Below are positions 27,695 to 37,312 of a stretch of 64,000 bases of DNA, in pieces (position 1 is the stretch's first letter; each line of letters begins with the position of its first letter). The notes under the pieces were generated by a model. The model did not search any database. It was not told where the DNA came from and saw nothing but the letters and a program-made list of their open reading frames with translations. The stretch is from NCBI RefSeq assembly GCF_900111585.1, contig NZ_FOHI01000004.1:186001-250000 (forward strand), given 5' to 3'. This stretch comes from Nitrosospira multiformis. Lineage in GTDB: Bacteria > Pseudomonadota > Gammaproteobacteria > Burkholderiales > Nitrosomonadaceae. The position numbers and the translations under genes are program-made.

Positions 27695-28138
27695 TCAATT
27701 ACTCCGGTTATTGTTTTGTTGTGAATCGGAAGCCCCACCGGCTGCCTGTTGTGAGGGTACACCGTAACCCTCCTGTTCGAGCCTTGCCGCTATTTGACGA
27801 TGCAAGGCTGCTTTGCCAAGACTTGCCTTGGCTGCGTGCTCATACCTCTGCATCAACGCCCAGGTATGCGATTGCTGATCCTGCGCCAGCCGTCCGTATA
27901 GATAGCTTTTTTCCTGATAATGGTCGAGCAGTTTTCGCTGCTCGTTTGCTCTCGCGCGCATTTCTTCAGCCAGATTCTCAAATTGCTTTGTCAAAGCGTA
28001 ATGATCCCTATATGTTCTGGCCTCCTCCACCGTTTTCAAGAGAGCAGGACTGTTGACCGCTTCATATGGACTCATGGGGGCGCATGAAGCCAATAGCGCG
28101 AGCATGAATACAATCGCTGGAAAACTTCTTGTTGTCAT
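27695..28138 (-). CDS. lipoprotein, paralogue of the one at 50380-50730
   Basis: About 147 residues from the ATG at 28138 (MTTRSFPAIVFMLALLASC), which gives a clean lipoprotein signal with lipobox LASC; an in-frame upstream ATG at 28216 would bury it. The mature part is helical with the patterns YRDHYALTKQFENLAEEM, RARANEQRKLLDHYQ and YLYGRLAQDQQ, and a Gln/Ser/Asn-rich tail. The same DHYAL, ARA-x-EQ and YGR blocks occur in the shorter lipoprotein at 50380-50730, so the two are homologous. No function is known to me. A promoter-like pair lies at 28207-28235. Confidence 0.75.
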   Translation of the reverse strand: MTTRSFPAIVFMLALLASCAPMSPYEAVNSPALLKTVEEARTYRDHYALTKQFENLAEEMRARANEQRKLLDHYQEKSYLYGRLAQDQQSHTWALMQRYEHAAKASLGKAALHRQIAARLEQEGYGVPSQQAAGGASDSQQNNNRSN

Positions 28139-28619
28139 ACAGACGCCTGATCTGAAGCTGAGTTGAACCAGGGAAGTGCACGATACGAACATTCTGCTTA
28201 TAGAACAGCGTATCAATCGGAGGGTACTTTGTCAACTTTATCATGTCTAAAGTGTCTCAACTCTCAGGAAGATGTAAAGTAGAGGGTGGGGCAGGTGAAA
28301 CAAAAATAAAGATGAGCATTAAAATCACAGAACCCAACATAGCTTGTGAAAGTCATAACTTATTTATTGCGCGGGGTATGCTTCTATAGAAGGCGGCAGC
28401 CAGACTGCGCAAATGAATGCGGTGGCATCTCAAGGTCTTGAGAAGGCAGGGAGTGATTCCGCTGGTATTGCATCTGACGGGAGGAGATGCATTCCAGTCC
28501 CTTTAACGGATCATGACGGAGAGGCGCCACCGCCCCCATTCGGCGAACTCCCGAAGGGGAGCAGCGCGACTTGAAATAAAAGTATTTCCAGAAAGGTTAC
28601 GTACAATAAAACAGTACGC
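28139..28619. other. gap with a promoter and no supported gene
   Basis: These 481 bases lie between the lipoprotein start and the end of the PPK2 gene. They hold the promoter candidate at 28207-28235; beyond it I see no gene, RNA or strong hairpin. A weak GC-rich hairpin around 28535-28560 (CCCCATTCGG facing CCGAAGGGG) could end PPK2 transcription but has no T-run. Confidence 0.4.
28207..28235 (-). promoter_or_regulatory. sigma-70-like promoter for the lipoprotein gene
   Basis: On the minus strand a perfect TTGACA -35 box (28230-28235) is followed after 17 bases by TACGCT (28207-28212). The -10 box is poor, but the spacing and the position about 70 bases before the ATG at 28138 support it. 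Confidence 0.4.
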
Positions 28620-29426
28620 CTATACCGCCAGCAGACCTTCCTCTATGAACGAGGCGGTAAATATCGATACAATTTGCGGGTCCGGCAAAATCAGGTGCTC
28701 GTCTTTGTCTTCGTAATCCAACCGGCTGAGCATGTCCTTGATGACATTCAGCCGGGTCAGTTGCTTGTCGTCCGCATGCACGATGATCCAGGGCGTAATC
28801 AAATTATGTGTATACGTCAACATCTTGTCGCGCGCTAATGTATATTCATCCCATTTTTCGAGAGCATACCCATCGAGCGCGCTGATTTTCCATTGCGCCA
28901 GAGGATCCTTTCTGCGCTGGCTCAGCCTTTTTTCCTGCTCGGGTTTACTGATATCGAGGTAGTACTTGAGAAGCTTGATGCCGGAGCGTATCAGCATGAG
29001 CTCGAACTCCACTACTGAGCCCATGAATTCTTCATACTCGGCATCGGTACAAAAACCCATTACCTTTTCCACACCCGCCCGGTTATACCAACTGCGGTTA
29101 AACAGCACGAGCTCCTGCGCTGCCGGAAGGTATTGAACGTAACGCTGGAAATACCACGTGTTGCGGTCGCGGTCCGAGGGTTTACCGAGTGCGACCACGC
29201 GCGTTTCACGCGGACTCAGGTGCTCGGTGATACGCTTGATCGTGCCGTCCTTGCCGGAGGCATCCCGCCCTTCCATGATAATCAGAATCTTGTCACCGCA
29301 TTCGATGAGGTGCCGTTGAAGCTTGACAAGTTCAACCTGGAGTTTGTATAGCGTGTCCTCGTAGTCTTCCTTGGATATTTCGGACGCATGTGCTTCCTTT
29401 TCCTTCTTGTCTTCCTTTTTGCTCAT
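28620..29426 (-). CDS. ppk2: polyphosphate kinase 2 (PPK2)
   Basis: A 268-residue single-domain PPK2 that moves phosphate between polyphosphate and nucleoside diphosphates or triphosphates in the cytoplasm. Clear P-loop kinase motifs: Walker A EGRDASGKDGTIKR (52-65), the helical-lid region LFNRSWYNRAGVEKVMGFC (108-126), and SQRRKDPLAQWK, where Arg and Lys bind polyphosphate and nucleotide. Length and single-domain form match the class of about 270-300 residues. The first 20 residues are Lys/Glu-rich and likely disordered. It is transcribed alone and diverges from the copper-efflux operon. Confidence 0.92.
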   Translation of the reverse strand: MSKKEDKKEKEAHASEISKEDYEDTLYKLQVELVKLQRHLIECGDKILIIMEGRDASGKDGTIKRITEHLSPRETRVVALGKPSDRDRNTWYFQRYVQYLPAAQELVLFNRSWYNRAGVEKVMGFCTDAEYEEFMGSVVEFELMLIRSGIKLLKYYLDISKPEQEKRLSQRRKDPLAQWKISALDGYALEKWDEYTLARDKMLTYTHNLITPWIIVHADDKQLTRLNVIKDMLSRLDYEDKDEHLILPDPQIVSIFTASFIEEGLLAV

Positions 29427-29504
29427 GGTCAGGTATTTCTCCGTGCAAAATCCGAATCGCCAGAGGATGCGAAGACACCGAATGTCGATAGGATGGAGTT
29501 CAAC

Positions 29505-29532
29505 TTGAATTTATCCAACCTTCTACTATGAT
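29505..29532 (+). promoter_or_regulatory. sigma-70-like promoter for the metal-efflux operon
   Basis: TTGAAT (29505-29510), a 16-base spacer and TATGAT (29527-29532) lie about 100 bases before the first gene of the efflux operon. No clear CueR or CusR operator was identified around it. Confidence 0.4.
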
Positions 29533-29632
29533 AGATCAACAGTTGCTGAAGAATCGGGACGGTAGGATATGAATTTTCCTTTATAACACGTAACTCTTGT
29601 TCTGACAGGATAGATGCCTCATACTGGATAAT

Positions 29633-30037
29633 ATGATGCTGCGTGCGCGCATATTCTTATCGATTCTGATCATGTTGTCGTTGCCCCTGCAAAGCGCTCT
29701 GGCCGCTATCATGCCGCTATGCGCTCAAGCCAGAAATATATCTGTATCTGGGGCACCTGAAAATCAAATTGATCATGAAGCCCCTTCCGCAGCTTGCCCC
29801 TTGCATGACAATAGCAATCACAAACAGCCGGATAGACAACCGGGTGGTGATAATGCAGAGGGTGAGGCGGATTTGACCCTTTCCTGCGATGGAGTCGTTT
29901 GCCACATAAGCGGCAATGGTCTGCCATCTGCGGCGTCTGCACTCAATCTTCCTGGTGGATTTTCTTACGCCATCTTGCCCATTTCTCGCTTTTCCTCGTT
30001 GGTTCTTCAGCAGCCGCAACGCCCTCCTCTAGCTTGA
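29633..30037 (+). CDS. exported DUF2946-like protein at head of metal-efflux operon
   Basis: A 134-residue protein with a signal sequence or single anchor (MMLRARIFLSILIMLSLPLQ, cleavage near ALA). The mature part has four Cys (PLCAQ, AACPLHD, SCDG, VVCHISG) and several His, the kind of short metal-ligand-rich protein often found at the start of copper/silver efflux operons and annotated DUF2946. Sequence similarity to that family is only partial by eye. The CusF-like gene follows after 150 bases on the same strand. Its role may be metal sensing or delivery in the periplasm, which is inference from position. Confidence 0.6.
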   Translation: MMLRARIFLSILIMLSLPLQSALAAIMPLCAQARNISVSGAPENQIDHEAPSAACPLHDNSNHKQPDRQPGGDNAEGEADLTLSCDGVVCHISGNGLPSAASALNLPGGFSYAILPISRFSSLVLQQPQRPPLA

Positions 30038-30187
30038 TCTCTTTCGCGTATTAAACCAGCGGCCGGACGGCAGGTCTTTTGCTGCCCAGCGGTTTTGTAT
30101 GGGTTCCCCTGACGAAAATTCCGCCGGCTAATTTTCTATTGCTGAATCGGTAAACCGCGGGGGTTATATGTTTTCAAGGAAGTCAGG

Positions 30188-30685
30188 ATGATTACGCCAC
30201 TCTTCGCTGTACTGCAACTGGCGCCAATACTTGCGTGCCTATCTGCCGAGGCACTTGGGGATGGAGCCGTTCAACCGGCTCCGATTGATTCGAGGCAAAT
30301 TGCCCTTTCGATGATGTATGAACCCGTATTGTTTAATGATCGGCTATTCCACAAGCAGAACTTTGAACCAGCGAAGGACAAAAAAACAATAGTTGCGAGT
30401 GCGTCCGAGGCTACAAAGCCCGCTACACCTGCGAACCTTGTTCCAGGCAGGGGAATAGTAGTGAAGGTTGATCGGATCAATGCCCTCGTCAGGATAAACC
30501 ATGATCCTATCCCTGCCCTGGATTGGCCCAGGATGACAATGTCTTTTCACCTGAGGGAAAGCGCTTTGGCTGAACAGGTCAAGGAAGGCGATGTAGTGGA
30601 ATTCTTCCTCAAAAAATCAGGTTCCGATTACATCATCGTCAAATGGCGGAAGCAAGCTCCAACAGGGCAAGGGAGTTCGCAATGA
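30188..30685 (+). CDS. CusF-like periplasmic copper/silver-binding protein
   Basis: A 165-residue protein with a signal sequence and an unusually long 70-residue linker before the CusF domain (about residues 86-155). The domain starts GRGIVVKVDRINALVRINH and keeps the CusF metal site: H105, then WPRMTM with W113, M116 and M118, where Cu(I) or Ag(I) is held by His and two Met under a cation-pi Trp. It should hand metal to the CusB-like adaptor. E. coli CusF is about 110 residues, so the N-terminal extension is extra. It overlaps the next gene by four bases. Confidence 0.88.
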   Translation: MITPLFAVLQLAPILACLSAEALGDGAVQPAPIDSRQIALSMMYEPVLFNDRLFHKQNFEPAKDKKTIVASASEATKPATPANLVPGRGIVVKVDRINALVRINHDPIPALDWPRMTMSFHLRESALAEQVKEGDVVEFFLKKSGSDYIIVKWRKQAPTGQGSSQ

Positions 30686-32085
30686 TTCCCATCGGAATCA
30701 TCACTCCGGTGCTTGCCGCCGTCATGCTTTCTACATTGGCCCACGCGGAAGTTTCGTCCCCGGCAGGTAGAGGAACGTCTACACAGGCTGCTCCAGAACA
30801 ATCTGTGGGAACCTTTGTGGCAGCCTATCCCCAAAATTCAGCTTCGCTGGCTACCCTGACCACCCTGATTGCAGAAGCGCTGGAGAACAATCCGGAAATC
30901 CAGGCTGCGCTGCGGGAACGAGAAGCCGCCCAGCAGAGAATATCGCCTGCGGAAGCACTGGAGGATCCTGTTCTGGAAGCAGGGGTGATCAATGCCCCGT
31001 TGGCATCTTCCACTTTTAACCGTGAGGACATGACCATGAAAATGATCGGTCTGTCCCAGCGATTCCCTTTTCCAGGGAAACGCGGTTTGCGTAAAGATGT
31101 CGCCGCCAAGGATGCAGAGGCCATTGAATATGGCTACCAGGAGACCATCAACCGTGTTGTACGCGATATCAAAGTCTCGTATCTCGATCTGGGTCTCACC
31201 CTTGAAATGACCCGCCTGGTCGAAAAAAACAAGCTCATCCTGGAAGAGCTTCTCCACATTGCTGAAGATCACTATGCGGTAGGGCGAGGAAACCAGGCCG
31301 ATGTGCTAAAGGCCCAGACACAGGTATCCGGAATGGCGAATGAACTGCTGAAGCTTGCAAGAGAAAGACCGGTAATCGAAGCCGAGTTGACCCGCGCGCT
31401 CGGCCGGGGCGGGAATAAGCCGTTGCCAGTGCCCGCACCGCCGCAATTGCGTGAGGAAATCCTGGGCCCGGAATCATTGCTTGAGGCCGCCCTGACCCAA
31501 CGCCCACAATTGCTGGCGCTACAAAGCCTTGTTGCCCGCAACGACAAAGCGCTGGAACTTACGCGCAAAAATTATTATCCCGACTTCGACGTGCGTATGT
31601 CTTACGGGCAGCGCGACAACATGCTGGACAACAGCCGGCGACCGGACATGGTGAGTCTGACGGTGGCAATGAACCTTCCCGTTTGGCGTGCCAGCAAACT
31701 CGAGCCACGCGAAGCGGAGTCGCTGGCGATGCGCGATCAGGCGCTGAACACTTATGAAGCGCAACGCAATGAGGTGGCGGCAAGACTGCGTCAGCAGGCA
31801 GCATTGGCCGAGCAAAGCCTGAAGTCCGCGCGGCTCTACCAGACAGCCATTCTGCCCCAGGCACGGCTTACGGTCGAATCCACCCTGGCGGCTTATCGGG
31901 TTAACCGGGTCGATTTCATGACACTGCTCGACAGCCAGATGACAGTATTCAGTTCCGAAATCAGCCTAGCGACGACCATAGCAAGTTACAACAAGGCGCT
32001 TGCGGAGATCGATCTGCTCACTGGTAAATCGCCAGACAACTTATTACCTATCCCCCGGGAGCTCATGTCAAAGGAGCGCATGTGA
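30682..32085 (+). CDS. TolC-family outer membrane channel (CusC-like)
   Basis: About 467 residues from the ATG at 30682, which overlaps the CusF-like stop (ATGA) and follows AAGGGAG. The signal peptide (MIPIGIITPVLAAVMLSTLA, cleavage near AHA) has no lipobox, unlike E. coli CusC. Two outer-membrane-efflux repeats are visible: the first from about LIAEALENNPEIQAALRERE, the second from LLEAALTQRPQLLALQSL, with DFDVRMSYGQRD and a helical tail. It forms the exit duct of the tripartite pump. It overlaps the adaptor gene by four bases. Confidence 0.88.
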   Translation: MIPIGIITPVLAAVMLSTLAHAEVSSPAGRGTSTQAAPEQSVGTFVAAYPQNSASLATLTTLIAEALENNPEIQAALREREAAQQRISPAEALEDPVLEAGVINAPLASSTFNREDMTMKMIGLSQRFPFPGKRGLRKDVAAKDAEAIEYGYQETINRVVRDIKVSYLDLGLTLEMTRLVEKNKLILEELLHIAEDHYAVGRGNQADVLKAQTQVSGMANELLKLARERPVIEAELTRALGRGGNKPLPVPAPPQLREEILGPESLLEAALTQRPQLLALQSLVARNDKALELTRKNYYPDFDVRMSYGQRDNMLDNSRRPDMVSLTVAMNLPVWRASKLEPREAESLAMRDQALNTYEAQRNEVAARLRQQAALAEQSLKSARLYQTAILPQARLTVESTLAAYRVNRVDFMTLLDSQMTVFSSEISLATTIASYNKALAEIDLLTGKSPDNLLPIPRELMSKERM

Positions 32086-33707
32086 AGCTCGCCGTCAAAT
32101 TAATAGCTTTTGTCGCCCTGGCTGCAGCCTTACTTGTCGCCGGGTATTGGTGGGGAGCAAGCCGCCCTTTGACTTCTGCCGCTAAGGCCTCGCGTGTGGT
32201 TTCAGCCGACGGTAAGCCTGAAAGGAAGATTCTCTATTATCGCAACCCCATGGGACTGCCCGACACTTCGCCGATACCCAAAAAAGATCCCATGGGTATG
32301 GACTACATACCTGTTTACGAGGACGAGGAATCCGCTTCCGCCGATGCGGCAGTCAAGATCAGCATCGACAGGATACAAAAACTGGGAGTAAGAACCGAGC
32401 AGGTCTGCATGCGCGAACTCAGTCGCACCGTAAGGGCAGTAGCGACAGTGCAGGCGGATGAACGGCGGCTGCATATCGTGGCGCCCCGGTTCGAGGGATG
32501 GATCGAGCGGCTCCACGTCAATACGACGGGACAAGCGGTTAGAAAGGGTGATCCGTTGATGGATGTGTATAGTCCCGACCTGATCACGGCACAGCATGAA
32601 TATCTCATCGCCCGGAGAGGAACAAGGGACGTGGAGGATGGGGGCCTTGAGGTTCAGGCGGGGATGGAACGGTTGACTGAAAGCGCCTTGCAGAGATTGC
32701 GCAATTGGGATATATCCGGAGCGGATCTGAAGACACTTCAGCAGGAAGGCAAGTTTACACAGTCCATCCTATTTCGTTCTCCGGTAAGCGGCGTGGTTTT
32801 GGAAAAACGGGCGATTCAGGGACAGCGCTTCATGACTGGAGAGATGTTGTATCAGATTGCGGATCTCTCCAGAGTATGGGTGCTCGCAGACGTGTTTGAG
32901 CAGGATCTTGCCACGATACAACGGGGGCAGACTGCCACCATCCGGGTTGAGGCCTATCCGGACAAAGTGTTCCCAGGCGAGGTGACGTTCATATACCCCA
33001 CGGTCACCCCGGAAACCCGTACTGCCAGTGTGCGCATCGAGTTGCCCAATCCGCAAGGGCTGCTGAAACCGGCGATGTACGGGAAAGTGGAGTTCGTTTC
33101 AACCCAACGTAAAGACAGGGTGCTTGCCGTCCCCGAGTCGGCCATACTCGATGCCGGTACCAGGCAGTCTGTGCTGGTGGATCTCGGCGAAGGCCGCTTT
33201 GAACCGAGGCTCGTGAAGCTGGGCAAGCACGCGAACGACTATGTGGAAGTTCTGGATGGACTGAAGGCCGGGGAAATGGTTGTGGTGAAAGCCAATTTTC
33301 TCATCGATGCCGAAAGCAACCTCAAGGCTGCACTGAGCAGTTTTGCCCGCAGCAGTCAGGATTTAGTGCTTGGGGAAGAGGGAGAGAGAGGCCGGATCGC
33401 CTCCGGCTCATCCGGAACTGTACCTTTATCCCCGTCTCCATCTTCATCGAGCCATCGCGGAGAAGGAATCATCGAAGCAATCGATGTGGCCAACACAATC
33501 GTGACGCTTGCCCACCGCCCGATCGCAAGCCTCGGGTGGCCGGCGATGGTGATGGATTTCAAGGTTCTGGACCCCGCGTTACTACGAACGTTGAAACCCG
33601 GCCAGAAGGTTGCTTTCGAGATAACGGAAGCATCGCCGGGCGAGTACGTTATTGTGCGTATACAGCCGCAGGCTGAGGCTGTCGCCGCTCACGGAAAGAA
33701 GCACTGA
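32082..33707 (+). CDS. CusB-like adaptor with N-terminal metal domain and C-terminal CusF domain
   Basis: A 541-residue periplasmic adaptor starting at GTG 32082 inside the CusC-like stop. Order of domains: membrane anchor (about 5-25); a heavy-metal-binding domain (49-80; YYRNPMGLPDTSPIPKKDPM, then MDYIPVYE) with Met ligands; the lipoyl, coiled-coil and beta-barrel core (about 90-420; APRFEGWIERLHVNTTGQ, FRSPVSGVVLEKRAIQGQRF, VPESAILDAGTRQSVLVDLG); a Ser/Pro/Gly-rich linker; and a C-terminal CusF-like domain (about 465-535) with HRPIASLGWPAMVMDF, the same His, Trp, Met, Met set as the stand-alone CusF-like protein. E. coli CusB lacks this last domain. Confidence 0.9.
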   Translation: MKLAVKLIAFVALAAALLVAGYWWGASRPLTSAAKASRVVSADGKPERKILYYRNPMGLPDTSPIPKKDPMGMDYIPVYEDEESASADAAVKISIDRIQKLGVRTEQVCMRELSRTVRAVATVQADERRLHIVAPRFEGWIERLHVNTTGQAVRKGDPLMDVYSPDLITAQHEYLIARRGTRDVEDGGLEVQAGMERLTESALQRLRNWDISGADLKTLQQEGKFTQSILFRSPVSGVVLEKRAIQGQRFMTGEMLYQIADLSRVWVLADVFEQDLATIQRGQTATIRVEAYPDKVFPGEVTFIYPTVTPETRTASVRIELPNPQGLLKPAMYGKVEFVSTQRKDRVLAVPESAILDAGTRQSVLVDLGEGRFEPRLVKLGKHANDYVEVLDGLKAGEMVVVKANFLIDAESNLKAALSSFARSSQDLVLGEEGERGRIASGSSGTVPLSPSPSSSSHRGEGIIEAIDVANTIVTLAHRPIASLGWPAMVMDFKVLDPALLRTLKPGQKVAFEITEASPGEYVIVRIQPQAEAVAAHGKKH

Positions 33708-33708
33708 G

Positions 33709-36700
33709 ATGGTCGGCAATATCATCGAATGGTCGGTACGGCACCTCTTCCTGATGCTGGTCGGGACATTCTTCATAATAGTCTGGGGCGTATATTCGGT
33801 ATGGAAGACACCGGTCGATGCGATTCCGGATCTTTCGGATGTGCAGGTCATCATTTATACGGAATATCCGGGTCAGGCGCCCCAGGTAGTAGAAGATCAG
33901 GTTACCTATCCGCTCACTACTGCCATGCTGAGCGTGCCGAAATCCAGGGTGGTGCGTGGTCTCTCGAGTTTTGGCGTGTCGTTCGTATACGTCATCTTCG
34001 AGGATGGCACAGACATCTATTGGGCACGCTCGCGCGTATTGGAATACTTAAGTTTTGCAGCTGCTCGCCTCCCCGGGAATATAAAACCTTCACTTGGTCC
34101 GGATGCCACCGGCGTAGGCTGGGTTTATCAATATGCCGTGACCGCAAAGAATCGTACCCTCGACGAGTTGCGCGCCATCCAGGATTGGTTCTTGCGCTAT
34201 CAGCTAACCGCGGCGGAGGGCGTGGCGGAAGTGGCCAGCGTAGGCGGTTTTGTACGAAGCTATCAGGTTACAGTGAATCCGCAGCAGCTACAGGCTTACG
34301 GCATCCCGTTAAAGAACGTGTCCCAGGTTATCGCTGCCAGCAATCGCGATGTGGGAGGACGTGTGATCGAGCTCGCGGAGACAGAATATGTGGTGCGCGG
34401 CAAAGGCTATCTGCGCGGGATAGACGATCTCGAAAAACTCGTCGTCAAGGCGGAGAAGGGCACACCGGTGCTGCTGCGCGACATTGCCCGGGTGGAACTG
34501 GTTCCTGAGGAACGTCGCGGCATAGCCGAGCTTGACGGCGAAGGAGAGGCTGTCTCGGGGATTGCGGTGGCGCGGCACGGCGAGCATGCTCTCGATATTA
34601 CACGCAATCTCGAAAAGAAAATTGCCGAGATCATGCCGGCCCTGCCGGAAGGTGTTTCAATCCGGTCCCTCTACGACCGTTCGGACCTGATCCAGCGTGC
34701 CATCATGACGCTGCGTGAGGTGTTGATCGAGCAGATCATTATTGTGGCGCTGGTTTGCGCGGTCTTCCTCATGCACGTGCGGAGCGCCCTGGTGGCGATC
34801 ATCATGCTTCCCATCGGCGTACTCATCGCTTTCGTCGCAATGCGGTTCCTCGGCATCAATTCCAACATCATGAGTCTTGCGGGCATCGCTCTTGCGATTG
34901 CTGAAATGACCGATGCGGCGATCGTCATGATCGAGAATGCGCACAAACATCTTGCGCGCGCTGGTCCGGGAGTTTCAAGTACAGCCCGCAAAGAGGCCGT
35001 CATTGATGCCTGTAGGGAAGTTGGCCCATCGCTGTTCTTCAGCCTGCTGATCATTACCGTGTCGTTTCTGCCTGTATTTGCCCTCGAAGCGCAGGAAGGG
35101 CGCATGTTTCAGCCACTGGCCTATACCAAGACTTTCGCCATGGCGGGTGCCGCCTTGCTTTCGATCACCCTCGTTCCAGCCTTGATCCTGCTTCTGATCC
35201 GCGGTCGCATTCCGCTTGAGCAGGATAATCCGCTGAGCCGTTTCATGATCCGGACCTATCATCCGGTAGTGGGCCGGGTGATGCATTGGAAAAAGATAAT
35301 CATTCTGGCAGCGCTTGCTGTGCTTGGGATAACCATTTATCCCGCACTCAAGCTGGGAACGGAGTTCATGCCGACATTGAACGAAGGCACGCTTCTTTAC
35401 ATGCCAGTGACCTTGCCGAGCATTTCCGTGACGAAAGCGGCTGAGATATTGCAGACGCAGGACAGGATCATCAAAAGCTTTCCGGAAGTGGCATCAGTGC
35501 TCGGCAAAGCGGGACGGGCCAATACTGCAACCGACCCGGCGCCGCTGGAGATGGCTGAAACCATCATCAACCTGAAACCGGAGGCTGAATGGCGCTCCGG
35601 GATGACCGTGGATAAATTGATCGCTGAAATGGACCGGGCGCTCCAGATGCCTGGAGTCAGCAATGCCTGGACCATGCCGATCAAGAACCGGATCGACATG
35701 CTTGCCACAGGCATACGCACGCCCATTGGCGTCAAAGTGTTCGGAAAGGATCTGGAGGAAATCGAAATCCTTGCCAGACAAATCGAGACAGCGATAAAAA
35801 CGGTGCCTGGAACGACGAGTGTCTATGCGGAACGCATTACCGGCGGCTATTACCTCGATATCGAGCCGGACCGCATGGCGCTCGCGCGCTATGGGCTGGC
35901 CGTAGGGGACTTGCTGGACGTAATCTCAGTGGCACTGGGCGGGGAAACGGTAACCACCACCGTGGAAGGACGGGAACGCTTCGCTGTCACCGTGCGCTAT
36001 CCACGTGCATTGCGCAGTGATCCCCAGGCAATCGCTACCCAGGTGCTGATACCCACCATGGACCAGACGATGATCCCGCTCGGGCAACTTGCGCAAGTAA
36101 AACTCCTCCAAGGCCCGCCGAGTATCCGCACGGAGAACGCGCTGCTGTCGGCTTACATCTTCGTCGATATCCGCGACCGCGACATCGGCAGCTATGTCGC
36201 GGAAGCCCAGCAGGCAGTACGTGAGCAGGTGCGGTTTCCGCCGGGGTATTACGCAACCTGGAGTGGCCAGTTCGAATACATGGAACGTGCTGTCGAAAAG
36301 CTGAAGGTAGTCGTGCCGCTCACGGTCCTGATCGTATTCCTGCTTGTATATCTGAACTTTCATCGACTCACCGAGACGCTGATCGTCATGCTTTCGGTTC
36401 CTTTTTCCTTGGTCGGCGGCATCTGGCTCATGTATCTGCTCGGCTACAACATGAGCATCGCAGCGGCGGTTGGCTTTATCGGACTCATCGGTATCGCGAC
36501 TGAAACAGGAATGGTCATGCTCACTTTCCTCGATCGGGCGTTGGCGAGTATCACGGCGACGCGGCAAGCCACAGGCGAAAAAGTTACCGTTGAAGATCTT
36601 TACGAGGCAGTGATCCAGGGCGCGGTATACCGGATACGTCCGGTGATGATGACCATCTCGGGAAGCGTCATCGGACTGCTTCCCGTCATGTTCAGCACAG

Positions 36701-36870
36701 GCACGGGATCCGAGCTGACACGGCACATAGCCACCCCCATGGTGGGCGGAATGGTTTCCACTACAGTACTGACGCTGGTCGTATTTCCGGCCATCTTTGC
36801 TCTGATCAAGGGAATCACTGTACGAGGCGACAGCAAAAGACACGCGCTTACGCGTGCAAGAACACAATAG
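33709..36870 (+). CDS. CusA-like heavy-metal RND efflux pump
   Basis: About 1053 residues from the ATG at 33709, one base after the adaptor stop codon; an upstream start inside the adaptor gene is unlikely. It is the proton-driven inner-membrane pump of the Cu(I)/Ag(I)-type RND family (HME-RND). Features: N-terminal helix, porter domain beginning DAIPDLSDVQVIIYTEYPGQ, YDRSDLIQRAI, the helix-4 relay with conserved Asp in GIALAIAEMTDAAIVMIENA, EFMPTLNEGTLLYMPVTLPS, and the second half with GLIGIATETGMVML. Met residues in the cleft region (for example TMPIKNRIDMLATGIRTPIG) fit soft-metal transport. It is the last gene of the operon. Confidence 0.92.
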   Translation: MVGNIIEWSVRHLFLMLVGTFFIIVWGVYSVWKTPVDAIPDLSDVQVIIYTEYPGQAPQVVEDQVTYPLTTAMLSVPKSRVVRGLSSFGVSFVYVIFEDGTDIYWARSRVLEYLSFAAARLPGNIKPSLGPDATGVGWVYQYAVTAKNRTLDELRAIQDWFLRYQLTAAEGVAEVASVGGFVRSYQVTVNPQQLQAYGIPLKNVSQVIAASNRDVGGRVIELAETEYVVRGKGYLRGIDDLEKLVVKAEKGTPVLLRDIARVELVPEERRGIAELDGEGEAVSGIAVARHGEHALDITRNLEKKIAEIMPALPEGVSIRSLYDRSDLIQRAIMTLREVLIEQIIIVALVCAVFLMHVRSALVAIIMLPIGVLIAFVAMRFLGINSNIMSLAGIALAIAEMTDAAIVMIENAHKHLARAGPGVSSTARKEAVIDACREVGPSLFFSLLIITVSFLPVFALEAQEGRMFQPLAYTKTFAMAGAALLSITLVPALILLLIRGRIPLEQDNPLSRFMIRTYHPVVGRVMHWKKIIILAALAVLGITIYPALKLGTEFMPTLNEGTLLYMPVTLPSISVTKAAEILQTQDRIIKSFPEVASVLGKAGRANTATDPAPLEMAETIINLKPEAEWRSGMTVDKLIAEMDRALQMPGVSNAWTMPIKNRIDMLATGIRTPIGVKVFGKDLEEIEILARQIETAIKTVPGTTSVYAERITGGYYLDIEPDRMALARYGLAVGDLLDVISVALGGETVTTTVEGRERFAVTVRYPRALRSDPQAIATQVLIPTMDQTMIPLGQLAQVKLLQGPPSIRTENALLSAYIFVDIRDRDIGSYVAEAQQAVREQVRFPPGYYATWSGQFEYMERAVEKLKVVVPLTVLIVFLLVYLNFHRLTETLIVMLSVPFSLVGGIWLMYLLGYNMSIAAAVGFIGLIGIATETGMVMLTFLDRALASITATRQATGEKVTVEDLYEAVIQGAVYRIRPVMMTISGSVIGLLPVMFSTGTGSELTRHIATPMVGGMVSTTVLTLVVFPAIFALIKGITVRGDSKRHALTRARTQ

Positions 36871-37312
36871 GGAACTCGAAGAATATGAAACGCGTCCCTA
36901 TTACATGGCAAGCGCGGATCTCAAGGCGCATTGCCAAAGATTGATAAGCGGCTAAGCTATAAGCAGGCTGCGGAGGCAAACCTGGATATGGGAAAGGATC
37001 ACAGAAAGATGATGGGGGAAATGAAACAAATGCATTGACGATGGCGGGCGGGCGACGGTATCAATGATGCGCCAGCGTTGACGCAGGCGATATCCGGCAT
37101 TCGGACTTCTGCTATCACCCATGTTTGCCGGCGCCGCGAGGGTGATGAATCCTCTGTCTGTCGTCAGCGATCTTTGCGGTTGAACTGTATTCCACTCTGC
37201 AATGAGTCCGGGCAGGAGTCTTAGGTACTACTGTACGGACCTTGGTTACGCCCCTTACAATGAGTCCGAGAAGGGGCAAGCCCCTCGGATTCGTTCACCA
37301 GGGAGAGATGTC
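36871..37312. other. gap with His/Met-rich short frame and leader hairpin
   Basis: 442 bases between the pump gene and the lipoprotein. A short frame from about 36931 to 37038 ends in MGKDHRKMMGEMKQMH, a His- and Met-rich stretch, but it has no convincing start site. Two near-identical 'AATGAGTCCG' segments occur at about 37200 and 37259. The second opens an imperfect hairpin (37262-37277 against 37280-37292, two-base loop), which lies just before the ribosome-binding site of the next gene. Confidence 0.4.
37262..37292 (+). promoter_or_regulatory. leader hairpin just upstream of SmbP-like lipoprotein gene
   Basis: GAGTCCGAGAAGGGGC pairs with GCCCCTCGGATTC around a two-base AA loop, with a small bulge and one mismatch. 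It ends 20 bases before the ATG at 37313 and 8 bases before the GGGAGAG ribosome-binding site. It could be a terminator of upstream transcription or a control element; no T-run follows. Confidence 0.4.

Noticed and set aside
35926-36867. 313-residue open frame on the minus strand
   Set aside because: It lies entirely antisense to the strongly supported CusA-like gene and has no ribosome-binding site or family motif; it is a shadow of codon bias.
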